Source: Orientallactaga sibirica (taxonomy: Eukaryota; Chordata; Mammalia; Rodentia; Dipodidae). From it: a DNA stretch of 64,000 nt. The stretch is from positions 3,105,501 through 3,169,500 of the forward strand of contig JAEOAD010000026.1 of the NCBI GenBank assembly GCA_036365145.1, read 5' to 3'. Made by a program: the position numbers and the translations under genes. Below the pieces are notes generated by a model. That model saw only the letters and a list, made by a program, of their open reading frames with translations. It did not search any database and had not been told where the DNA came from. Shown one piece after another: positions 11,648 to 60,100 of this stretch (the stretch's first letter is position 1; every line of letters begins with the position of its first letter).

Positions 11648-11830
11648 TTGTTTGTTTATTTATTTATGGGGGGGCATCCTAGGGCTTCTAGCCACTGCAA
11701 AAGAACTCCAGATGTATGTGCCAGTGCCACCATGTGCATATATATGGCTTATGTGGGTTCTGGGGAATCCAACCTGGGTCCTTAGACTTTGCAGATAAGC
11801 ATCTTAACCACTATGCAATCTCTCCAGCCC
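11648..11830 (-). repeat. DIP-like SINE
   Basis: TTTATTTATTTATGGGGGGG through AATCTCTCCAGCCC. Confidence 0.88.
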
Positions 11831-11837
11831 TGGTGGT

Positions 11838-12033
11838 GTTTTTTTTGTTGTTGTTGTTGTTGTTTGGTTTTGGTTTTTTGAGGTAGGGTCTCACTCTAGC
11901 TCAGGCTGACCTGAATTCACCATGCAGTCTCAGGGTGGCCTCGAACTGTTTATTTGTGGTGCTAGGGATGGAGCCCAGGGTCAATAGGCATGCTAGGCAA
12001 GCGTTCTACCATGGAGCTCCACCCCCAGCCCTG
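11838..12033 (-). repeat. Truncated B1 joined to an ID-like SINE
   Basis: B1 part 11838-11948 after a (TTG)n run. ID part 11949-12033 ends GAGCTCCACCCCCAGCCC. Confidence 0.8.
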
Positions 12034-12937
12034 AGTTGCAGAGTTGAGTCCATGCTCAGCCCATGGGTTTTCAGGACTGCGACTCAGCCTCAGCTCCAGA
12101 GCTAGGACTGTTGACCCAGGCCTGGCCAAACATAGCCCCTCAGGTTACTGGCCACCTGACCGGATCAGGGCCAGGGCTGTGACCCAAATTCTTTTCCTGG
12201 GACCATCAAGAAGCAGCTGTCTCTAAGGAGGGCTAATGGAGAGAAAGCCTGAGAGGGAGGCGTGCAGAGGCAGCCCCGCCTGAGACCATGGGCAACCACC
12301 TCTCCTTGCAGACTGCTGCTCCATGAGCCCAGAAGCCCTATCTATTATTCTAGCCGAGTTTGTCGTTTCTGTCCCTGGCCACCAAGCAGCCACAGTCCAC
12401 TCACTTTAATCCTTGGCACATGTCTTCTGTAGGCTAGCCTCACAGGCTAAAATGAAGGCATGGCTAGAGATAAGTGGTGTTAAGTGGGCAGATCACATGT
12501 GCATGTGTAAATGAGGGGCAGCCGAGCTGCAGACCTGAGACGGCTGTTCCAGGGCCCCGCAGCTGCCAGCAACTGTCCTGCAGGGCGTTTACTTCCTCAG
12601 CCGACTCCTGCTAACCAGATGTCAACACAGGGAACAGGACAGAATGGGGCCACGCACTGCGCTTCAGAGCTGCGCTTCAGAGCGGCTGACAGATGGCAGG
12701 GGAGCACTCAGGCAGGCCGCACTGAGAGGCGGCAGGAGGCGATGTGCAGGAGGCGATGAGCACGGGACTGACTGGCTCACTTCCTCTCCAGCTACATGTT
12801 GGGTCTGACTTCGGGTCCCCTCCCTCCTCCCTCCCTCCCACCATTTCCCCAACCCCTACTTCCCAGGTGTCATCCATCCCCAAGCTCTCGGGGAGAGTAG
12901 GGTTAGGATTTTGTTGTTTGGTTTTGTTTGTTCTTTT
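12034..12937. other. Intergenic, unique
   Basis: No gene recognised. There is a CT-rich stretch near 12820-12850. Confidence 0.5.
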
Positions 12938-13065
12938 GCAGTGCTGGGGATGGAACCCAAAGCCCTGTGCATGCTAGGCAGGTACTCTACTGCTGAGCCA
13001 CGCCCCCAGCCCCTCACTGTGGGTCCTAGGCAGGCGCTTTACGACTGAGCCACACCCCTAGCCCC
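12938..13065 (-). repeat. Two adjacent ID-like SINE segments
   Basis: GCTGAGCCACGCCCCCAGCC is followed by GACTGAGCCACACCCCTAGC. The second looks like a partial tandem copy of the tRNA head. Confidence 0.75.
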
Positions 13066-13327
13066 TCACTACTGGACTGTAGGTTTCTGTATTGTGTGTG
13101 GTAAATTAACAGTATGGCTTTCTTAGTCCCTGAGAATTTAAATGGGGAATGCTTGCCTTCTGTCTACTCCAGGGGGTATTGTGTGTGTGCGTCACTGTTG
13201 CTTCAGGCTAAAGCAGACTTAGACGCTACATGTGAGAATATGTAGCTGAGTCACACCATAAGCCAGGCTCCAGAAGAGCTCTGTCGGAGATCCTGCACAG
13301 GTGAATCTTAGATGTAAGACGTTGTGG

Positions 13328-13690
13328 GTCCCATCAGTAAGAAACTAAATCTGCAAACGCTAATATTAGGGTCCTATGGGTGAGGCTTTAAATCTGTAGA
13401 CCTTCAGATTAAGGGTCTCATCAATAAGGATTTAAATCTGTAGACCCTGGGAAGCAGACAATTCAAGGTCACAGACAGCCCTTTGGAGACCCTGGTCCCT
13501 GGCCATGGGAATGGGCACAGAGCACACAGAGATGTACTTTTGTTCAGGAGCCAAGGGCCTGCTGGAGACAGTAGTTTAGGCTTGTATTAGGGTCCCATGG
13601 GTAAGGATTTAATCTGTCTTAATCCATAAGCCCTAAGCTTATTTAGGGGCCCATCAGTAAGGGTTTAAATCTGTGAAGGCACCTTATGTG
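13328..13690 (+). repeat. Interrupted array of about 42-bp repeats, possible LTR U3
   Basis: Five diverged units of the type GGGTCCCATCAGTAAGG...TTTAAATCTGTAGACC start near 13328, 13370, 13411, 13588 and 13644, with about 135 bp of other sequence between the third and fourth. An AATAAA follows at 13807-13812. No TG...CA ends with target duplications were found. Confidence 0.55.
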
Positions 13691-13844
13691 TAGGATTTCT
13701 TTGCTCTAAAATGGTAAGCCACTTTGGCATTCTTGGCTGCCAGGGAACCACTTGTGCCCTTGCAGGGGTCATGGCCTTGAAGTCCTCAGGGACTTCTTTT
13801 CTAACTAAATAAAAGTGCCACACAAGCCATTGAGACTTTCCTTT

Positions 13845-13925
13845 TCCTATTTATTTATTATTTATTTATTTATTTATTAGAGACAAAGAGGAGGACAGAG
13901 AGAGAGAACGGGTGCGTCAGTCTGA
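13845..13925 (-). repeat. Truncated DIP-like SINE tail
   Basis: (TTTA)n then an AGAG-rich stretch. Confidence 0.7.
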
Positions 13926-14155
13926 GTATCTTGGTGGGCTTTGCCTCCTTCTCATGGGGAGGAGCACTTCACAATCTCTCCTCTACCCTTCTCTTCTCTA
14001 ATGAAACCTCTAACCTTACAATGTGTGCCACACTCCTTCACTCCCTGCCCCCCAAAAGAAACTGGTCAGGAGAGGTGGGGAACTTCCTTTGGTGTTACTT
14101 AGGAATGGAATGCAGGGCAAGTGCTCTGTGCACAGCTGTATCTTCAACCCTCTTC

Positions 14156-14300
14156 ATTTTTTGTTTTTCGAGGTAGGGTCTCACTCTAGCCCAGGCCGAC
14201 CTGGAATTCACTGTGTTGTCTTAGGGTGGCTTCGAACTCACGGAGATCCTCCTACCTCTGCCTCCCGAGTGCTGGGATTAAAGGCGTGCACCACCACATT
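14156..14300 (-). repeat. B1-type SINE
   Basis: In the presumed HPS4 3' UTR. Confidence 0.9.
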
Positions 14301-14556
14301 TTTACTCTGAACTCTTGGAGGTCTGTTTCCAGGAGGTTCGTCATAAACATGGGACTACAGCATCGTGGTTTTCAAGGCACTTCAGGGACTTTCAGTGAAC
14401 ACTTAACTGAGGCTGCACAGTGGTATCTCAGAACCGACTGTGAAGGACCAGACAGGCCCAGACGCAAACAAACCACAGCTGCCCCACAAAGCGGTCCTGC
14501 TTGGCCCCACCCATGCCGGGTGCTCCCACCTGGTAACACACGGACTAGAGCATGGC

Positions 14557-52365
<37,809 letters not shown>

Positions 52366-52386
52366 TTACTTGCCAGCTGGCCTCAT
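52366..52386 (-). promoter_or_regulatory. Possible 6-codon upstream ORF abutting the HPS4 start
   Basis: In the presumed 5' UTR an ATG (52386-52384) opens a 6-residue frame (MRPAGK) ending in a TAA that touches the HPS4 ATG (TAAATG). It matters only if this segment is in the mRNA. The candidate acceptor, cccag before base 52395, makes that plausible. Confidence 0.4.
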
Positions 52387-52871
52387 CCTCCTCACCTGGG
52401 TTTCTTCCCTGAACCACTTCTGTGATCCCAGTCCAGTGAATCTAAGCGTGGTCAGGTTTCAGTTTTTGTCACAAGTGCCACCTAATACCTCTCATTCAGC
52501 ATGGAAGTGCTACTTCCTTCCTTGCAGGTGCTTCGGTTGCAGGAGTATCTCTACTCCTTTCAGCGAGATCAACTGGACCCACTGGAAAAGCCAGACCTGG
52601 TGGTCTGGTGTCAGGGGCACCAGCAGGGATCTGGAACACTCCATGAGGGAGAAGGCATGCTGGACAGACAGAGGCCACTTCTGGTGGGTTTCTTACTGGT
52701 CTGATTCAAAGCTGTTCCAAAGGTTCCTTCAAAGTGTCCAGACTTTCCAGATCAAGTATCAGTGCCTCAGCTCTGAAACCAACACAAAGAATCTATTATT
52801 TCAGAAACCCAAGAGAGAGCATGTGACTCAGGAGGTTAAATGAATGGTAGAGTTTTTCAAAGTTTTCTCTA

Positions 52872-53060
52872 ACGGGCTGGAGAGAAGGCTTAGTGGCTAA
52901 GAATTCATGTTCAACTTTCCAGGTCCCACGTAAGCCAGATGCACAAAGTAATGCAAGCGTGGAAGGTCGCACACAAGATGGTGAATGCATCTGGAGCTCA
53001 ATTACAATGGCTGGAGGCCCTGGCACACCAACCATCTCTCTCTCTCTCTGATTAAAAACA
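52872..53060 (+). repeat. DIP-like SINE
   Basis: GGGCTGGAGAGAAGGCTTAG through a CTCTCTCTCTG end. Confidence 0.88.
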
Positions 53061-53294
53061 AAATTATGTTTCACAACAACAACAAAAAGAGTGGGCAACA
53101 GACCTCACGATGAGTGCCTTTGTTTCTTCAACAGTGAACACCCACAAACCTCACAGAAGAGAAAAATTCAAGGATGAGTATGCAGAAGTGCTGGGTATTA
53201 GCAACAGCTATACAAATAAAGTGGCCACTGTAGTATTAATAATGGAACTCAAATAAAGGAACTGTCAGCCTGACAAGCTTCCAAAATGTAGAGG

Positions 53295-53772
53295 GGGGCT
53301 GGAGAGATGGCACAGCAGTTAAGGTGCTTGCCTGCAAAGCCTAAGGATCCAGGTAAGCCAGATGTACAAGGGGCACATGCATCTCGAGTTCATTTTCCAG
53401 TGGCTAGAGGCTGTGGTGTGCATCCATTCTCTTCCTCTCTCTCAAATAAATAAATAGAAGTGCAGAGAACTGTTAGAAGGCAGCTTTCACTTCCAATGCA
53501 CCCAAGTGCAGCAACTCAAAATATCTTGGAATCTTGAGGAGTCACAAGAGAACTCAGATTTCTCTTGTCCTTGACTTTCACACTCAGTCAAAAATTACCT
53601 CTTGGGGGTCTGGGGGAGATGGCTAAGTGGTTAAGGTCATTTGCTTGCAGGGCCTATGGACCCTGGTTTGGTTCCCCAGCCACACACATAAAGCTAGAAG
53701 CAAAAGCATCTGGTGGTCATTGGCAGCAAGAGATACTGGTACCGCACATACACACATATGCAAATAAATAAG
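53295..53772 (+). repeat. Two DIP-like SINEs
   Basis: 53295-53458 (middle deleted) and a diverged copy 53605-53772. Confidence 0.82.
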
Positions 53773-53891
53773 AATTTCAAGCTACCTGTTTTCCTCTGTT
53801 GGGAAACACTTCAGAGACAGGTGGTTCACAGCATTAATATTCCTTCCCTAAGCGAAAAATCTTCCTCCCACTACCTACCTTTCACTGTCTC

Positions 53892-54297
53892 TTTTTTTCT
53901 AATTTATTTACTTTGCAATCAGAGAGAGAGAGAGAGAGAGAGAGAAAGGAGAGGAGAAAGAGACAGACAGAATGGGCACACTACGACCTCCAGCCGCTGC
54001 AAATGAACTCCAGAGCATGTGCCACTTCGTGCATTTGGCTGTACGTGGGTACTGCGGAACTGAACCCAGGTCGTTAGGTTTTGCAGGCGGGCGCCTTAAC
54101 CTCTGAGCCATCGCCCCCAGCCAGTCTCTTAAGATAGAAAGAAGTGAACCTGGCGTGTCGTAGCACGCCTTTAATCCCAGCACTCGGGAGGCAGAGGTAG
54201 CAGCATCGTCCTAAGTTCGAGGCCACCCTGAGCCTACAGAGTGAATTCCAGGTCAGGGCTAGAGCAAGACCCTACCTCAAAAAAAAAAAAAAAAAAA
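53892..54297. repeat. DIP-like SINE (-) and B1-type SINE (+)
   Basis: DIP-like 53892-54121; B1 54148-54297. Confidence 0.9.
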
Positions 54298-54865
54298 CAA
54301 GTGCCTTAGAAGACCACCCCACTCCAGCCTCGCCTCTGCTGTACTTCTGTTTGGGGCCTGTAAGATCTCACTCCTCAGCTACAGGTACCTCGGAACGGAC
54401 ACCCCCAGCCCCGCAATAGGAGCAGGCCCATTGCATTCTGTAGCACACACCTGCGGAGGTGGCATCTCGGGTCCTGGAGTCAAGGATGGTAGTCCGCAGC
54501 CCACTATGCTCTGGTTCCCAGAGGGCTGGAGCCTACGTGCCCACGTCCACTCTCCTCATTCTAAGAGGTCCAGAGGAGGCCAGAAGCCATCTCCGGGAGA
54601 GGGACAGGGTGTCACTGTCTCTGGAAGCCTGGGAGGTGACCCTAGTAACCAACGGCGAAAGAGTCAAGTGCAAGGCACAGGCTGGGGGATGGGGGTGATG
54701 GTGGGTGGCCTGAGGGACGGAGGGAAAAGGCGCGAAGGGCAAGAAGGGAAGCGGCGAAACAAGCCCTCGGGGTCCCCACGCCTGCCCACCCGGTGGCTGC
54801 CCGCAGGTGCCCCCAGTTCGGAACTCCGAACTCAGAACCCCGCACTGGCGACTCCCAGGTCGTAC

Positions 54866-54960
54866 CTGCGCGCGAGCACCAGACGCCCGCGGTCACGCGC
54901 CGCCCCGCCTCCCACCGGAGCGCCCAGCGAGCCGGCGCGCGGCGATGACGTCAGAGGCAG
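54866..54960 (-). other. HPS4: Candidate HPS4 non-coding first exon
   Basis: Within the GC-rich promoter the minus strand has a good donor (CGCAG before gtacga) ending at 54866, the right position and orientation for a 5' UTR exon splicing to the start-codon exon near 52395. The upstream limit is a guess. Confidence 0.45.
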
Positions 54961-55008
54961 ACGGCGCTCGCACTCCGGAGTCCTGTCAAGCGGGCGGGCG
55001 TCGCGCGG

Positions 55009-55195
55009 CGATGACGTCAGGGACCCACGGCAGCCGCGGCGCTGGGGTCCTCTTGGCGGGCTGTAGCCCCGCGGAAGAGGCGCGCGGCGATGACGTCAGG
55101 CGGGAGCGTCGCGCGGAGATGACGCCAGGAGCCCATGGCAGCCTCGGCGCCGGAGTTTTCCTGGCGGGCTGTGGCCCCGCGGAAGAGGCGGGCGG
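55009..55195 (+). repeat. 108-bp direct duplication spanning the SRRD start codon
   Basis: The block from 55009 (CRE, CCCACGGCAGCC, then TGGCGGGCTGTAGCCCCGCG) is repeated from about 55117 (degenerate CRE, CCCATGGCAGCC, then TGGCGGGCTGTGGCCCCGCG). The offset is 108 bp. The downstream copy holds the SRRD ATG; the upstream copy has ACG at the matching place (55027-55029). Confidence 0.85.
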
Positions 55196-55298
55196 GAGTG
55201 AGGCGGTCGCGGCGCGGCGAGGCGGAGGAGCCCCGCGGGCCCCAGGCCGAGCACGAGGCGGACGGCGGAGGTGTGCTTCGTCGCCTGCGCGAGGCCGA
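55135..55298 (+). CDS. SRRD: SRRD exon 1 (start codon)
   Basis: ATG at 55135 in context cccATGg opens [19 protein letters not shown]...GVLRRLREA, and the donor is gtgagt. It is basic and Arg-rich like the human N-terminus. An in-frame TGA lies just upstream (55120-55122), so the frame starts here unless a non-AUG start is used. Confidence 0.88.
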
Positions 55299-57087
55299 GT
55301 GAGTGCGGGGCGGGCGCTCCCAGCCTCAGTCTTCCCATCCGCAGGGTGGGCGCGCGCCGTTGCAGGAGGTTATGGTGAGCTACCGGCGCGGATAAAAGGT
55401 GTCGTTCCCATTGTCGGGTTGACAGCCGCGTGACCCGGGCCAAGTTGTCGCTTCTGTGCCTCGGGACTCATTTGTGAGTTGGAGAAGAAAGCGTCACCGA
55501 CGAAGGGTTGCTTTGAGGACTCAGATTGGGTGGGGGCAAGCCATTTCTTGTCATGTGGTGCTTGCTGTGAGGGTTATTGTTAGAACCAGGATGAGTCCAT
55601 CTTTGCACTCTGCCTGCCGTTTCATTGTAACTCTCTTGATTCCCAACTGACCCAACCACCCCTCCCCAATGATCACTTTCCCTGAATGACCCAGACCATC
55701 CATCCCCCCTTGTCACTTTCCTGGAATGGCCCAAGTCACCTGTCAGATTGTCACTTTCCTGTAGTGGCCCAAACCCTGAGGCAAGGTGGATCGCCCTACA
55801 ACCAAAGAATTCCAGTGACACCCACTGCCTCATCAGTATACCCCCAGTCTGTAAGGGAAGTTGCTTCCCATCTGCCTGACCAGAGTCCTCTGGCTCTCCC
55901 CGAATAAAGCCTGTCCACTGTTGAGCTGAGTCTTCCCTCTCGTTTCATTTCCCGCTTTTCCTCACAGTTATGCTCATTGGTTATTTAGGGTTTTAAAAAT
56001 TATTATTACACACACACATCAATATGAGAGAGAGAGACAGAGAGTGACAGGGAGGGGAATATAGAGAATGGGTGTGCCAGGGTCTTCAGTCGCTGGAAGC
56101 AAACTCCAGACACATGTGCTACTTTGTGCTAACATGGGTCCTGGGGAATCGAATCTGGGTCCTTTGGCTTTGCACACAAGCACCTTAACCACTAAACCAT
56201 CCCTCTAGTCCTATTTGGTTGTTTTCTTAGTTTGGTTTTGGCTTTTTGAGACAAGATCTCACACTGCAGCCCACGCTGCCTGGAAATCCTTATGTAGACC
56301 ATGCAGGCTTGGGCCTCAGGACAATTCTCCTGCCTTGGCCTCCTGAATACCAGGATTACAGGCATGCACACCCTCTGTGTTGGCTCCTGTTGGTAATGTT
56401 AACAAGAGCTCCACCATCAACATGTGACTGCCATTAACAGCAGCGGCTTATCAGGCAGCAGGCTTTGTGTGTACTTCTGGCTTAAGCATCCTATACATCT
56501 CATCAGTACAGAATGTTGCCACCAAGTTAGGATCTTCGTTGCTCAGGGAGACTTAGGTAATGATTTCAGACCGGGCCTTCGCAACTTTAAATCCCAAGCT
56601 CCAAGTCTCAGCTATGCTGAATTCTTACCCCACGCCACACCCAACACAACTTGTCCTGTTTTTAGAAGGCACACAGGCTGTGTCCAACCCACTAGGCATT
56701 CAATATTCTTGCCCCTTTTAGTTCCAGTCCTGTAAAGCTTAACCTGTTATAGCTTTAGGTAGCATTTCTTCACAATAATGGCAGGAGGGCCATTACCAGG
56801 GGGCTAATTTGGACTAATTTTGTGGGTTCTTCCCCCGCCCCCCGGGTTACAGTAAAAGGCAGGAGTGAATAGAAGGCCACTGGTCACCTGGCTGAGCCTG
56901 AAGCAGCACCTGTGTCTAAGAAATTCCAAGATTAGAGCTGGACGTGGTGGTGCACGCCTTTAATCCCAGCACTCGGGAGGCAGAGGTAGGAGGATCACCA
57001 TGAGTTCGAGGCCACTCTGAGACTACATGGTGAATTTCAGGTCAGCCTAGGCTAGAGTGAGACCCTACCTTGAAAAACCAAAAAAAA

Positions 57088-57136
<49 letters not shown>

Positions 57137-60100
57137 AAAAGAAAGAAAGAAAGAAAGATAGATTCCAAGATTACTGAAGGTTCAAGTGAGGGTCAGCATG
57201 TGTGGGGTCTGGAGAACGTTATTTCTCATTTCTTCAGAATCACTTAGGAGCCCCTACTTCTCCCAGCACTTCCTGTGCATAGCAGTGTATAAAGCGCTCC
57301 CATGGAGTTAGAGTTCTGAATGGCTAGGCTCCTCTGGGCATCCCCTTTGCTCTGGCTATGGCTAGTTGGTTCAACCCAGTTCCTTTTAGTTCACCACCTG
57401 GGGAAACCAGTTCACGTACAGAAAAATCAGGCCCTGGGGTCTGTCCTTTCTTTGGCTTACCCTTTAGAAATAATTACCATAGCAAGGGCTGTTTGCTGCG
57501 TCCCTCCCGTGTGGTGCTGGGCTCAGTGTAACCCTTGGCGGTAGGTCCAGTTCCTCCCCAGTCTGCAGATGAGGAAACAAGTCCAAGAACTCACCAACAC
57601 TGATAGGCTACAACTCTGACAGCCTTCGCTGTGGACCAAGGATGTGGGACCAACTCAGAATCCAGGCCCCCTCCTGGAACCTTCTGAACCCCAGCAGTCT
57701 GCACTGTGGCTGTGGACACATCACCGTGTAGTCCCTCTCAGCACCCAGTCAGGGTGGGCTCTGCGTTGGAGTGGAGGGCACAGTGCCCTCCATGCATCCA
57801 GTTCATGGTCAGGGTTTCAGCAGTCTGAGAGGGAAGGGAGATGATGGTGCCATTTCTTCTCAACAGGGAGGACCTACGGATCTCCGATTTCTGGAGTTCA
57901 GCACTGGGTGGGTACCGTCTGGCCAAGAGGAGGGGTGGCTGGAGGAGGGTTTCACAGAGCTTGATCATGCCACATTCTAACACCGACTTCCTCCTTAGGG
58001 ATGTGTCTTTTGGCACTTAACTAAATCTGATTTCTTGATCCATGACGTCCAGATGATAGTGTAGTTTTGAGAATTTAGTAAGGGCTGGGGATGTGACTCA
58101 GGAGGAGGGCGCTTGCCTAGCATGCTTGAAGCCCTGGAGTCAATTCCCAGTGCCACAGAAAACAAGCAAAAAGACAAGAGGCTGGTGTGGCACAGTGGTA
58201 AAGTGGATGGTCAGCATGCCAGCCAGCGAGACCCTGGTTCCAGCCTCAGCACCGGGAAGAATAAAGAGAGGCTTTATTAAGCGCTTGGCGCAGTGCCTGC
58301 CGGCTCCCACACAGAAGGCAGCGAGTGCGTGTTCTCGGTCAGCGTGGCGGGAACTGCGCATGTGTCCTTTCCTTGACGTTTCCACATGGGCTTTTCTCAC
58401 GCAATTATGTACTCTTCCTAAGTAGGATGTGTGGCAGGCAACACAGTATTTTTGCATGAAGGGGATATGCCACAGCTATCCTCTTCCTTTAATTATACAT
58501 GCCTTCTCAACGAGCAACTTTATACGTAACGCTTTTGCCCGATTCAGCTTGATCTAGGATAACTTCTCTGTAGTGGGATTGAGTCAAAGGCAGTGAGTGA
58601 CAAACTTACTATTCATTGTCAAGCTCCTTTCCAAAAATGTTTCAGGTGTCTTCCCAGCAAGGACCAAAGCAGGCAGCTTTTCTCCCCTAGCATGGGAACT
58701 TCTGTAAAGATGGCCTTGCTACTGGTGGCTGGATGTTGGAGCACACACACCTTTTGGGTTTGTTCCTTGCAAGTGTAATAAAAGGAGGGACAAGAAAACA
58801 TACCCTGCTATAAGTTATTTTCCATTAGTTCTTTAAGCGCGCAGCTAATGCCCCTTTAGTTAGGAATCGTGAGACTTACCCCCTCTGCAGTTTAGTTAAA
58901 GCATTGACAGAGCAGCCTGCTTCCCTGTGTAGTGGCTCCCATGAATGAGTTCACAGTAGTTTTAGGTGGAAACAAACATAACAAAACCTGCTTTTTTGCT
59001 GGAACCTTCTCTTGGACTTGGGCAGAGCAGCCCAGTGTTCTACCATGATGGCCCTTACTGCCCTGCTCTGTCCCTGTGGCCCTTGGTGGTGACGTGGCTC
59101 TCTGGCTGCTCTTTCAGAAACCATCAGCCAGTGTCTGAGAAAGCAGCGTGAACAACTGACGGCCCCGGTGGTGTGCTCTCGGAAGCCCTGGGAAGCCTGG
59201 GTCTCGGCTCCCCAGCAGGCCCAAGTGGCGGGGAGAGCCCGGTGGTGGGCACCAGCCATGTGAAGTGTGTGTGTTACGGCATCGGGAACTTTGCCTCCTG
59301 TGTCATCGCAAGGACCCAACTGGCCTTTCTGCTTCTCCTCCTGGAGAAGTGCGGGGTAAGCTCGGCTTCTTCTCCACGCATCTTGCACAGCCGTGCACAT
59401 GGTGCCTGTGCTGCAGTAACCCTCTTCCCCTAGATCCCCAGAAGTCGCTGCTGTGTCTACGACCCTCTCCTCAGCCAGGTTGAAACTGGAGTGCTCACCA
59501 CCCTCGGGGTGACTGTCCTTGGCGAGAACGAGGTAGGTGGCACCAAGTGGGCCTGTGTGTCTGGTTCAGACCCAACCCCAGTGCTGCCTTCCCAGTGCCT
59601 GAGGCATCCCACTAGTTGGTTAGTTACCCGCATTCTAGCTGCTTGCGCAGCCATGAAAACTTAATCACCAGCGTGTGTGACCATGCTATGTTCAGATCTG
59701 CTGTTGCTGTTTAAATAAGAACAGGACTGTTTGGGTGCCTCAGATGAGGACTTTCTGAATGGACTGTGCCCTGCCCCAGGGGGTGAACCTGTTATCTCTG
59801 GTTAGGCTCTTGCTAAATAACCCAAGACATGGAGGATTCCCTGTGCCGTTCATGGGAACAGGTCACCGCTGCTGTCCCTCCTTCTCACCCTTATGATAGT
59901 CTGCATTTGTGTGTTCAGAGAACACATGCTGACTTGGAATTATCCATATTTCAGCCCCCTCCATGTGTATAGCTTTTGTACGCATCACTAACATAAGCCA
60001 TCAGTTAGGTGTCACTGGGCACCTAGCTCATTGACTTTTAAAATATTTTTTTTATTTATTATTTATTGGACAAAGAGAGAGTGAGAGAAAATGGGCATGC

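Larger units (their letters stand above)
54780..55340. promoter_or_regulatory. CpG-rich bidirectional promoter of HPS4 and SRRD
   Basis: About 550 bp of very GC- and CpG-rich DNA lies between the divergent genes. It contains three perfect CRE palindromes TGACGTCA (54946-54953, 55012-55019, 55091-55098) and a fourth one-mismatch copy (55120-55127), each preceded by a GCGCGG-type stretch. No TATA box is obvious. CREB/ATF control is inferred from the motifs. Confidence 0.85.

Noticed and set aside
13807..13812. AATAAA as the definite ASPHD2 poly(A) site
   Set aside because: It could belong to the repeat-bearing segment at 13.3-13.8 kb; an earlier tandem AATAAA at 9652-9661 is equally plausible.
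54431..55433. Plus-strand ORFs of 208-211 codons across the CpG island
   Set aside because: They are open because GC-rich DNA has few stops. They use a frame different from SRRD exon 1, and composition is Arg/Pro/Ala-rich without homology.
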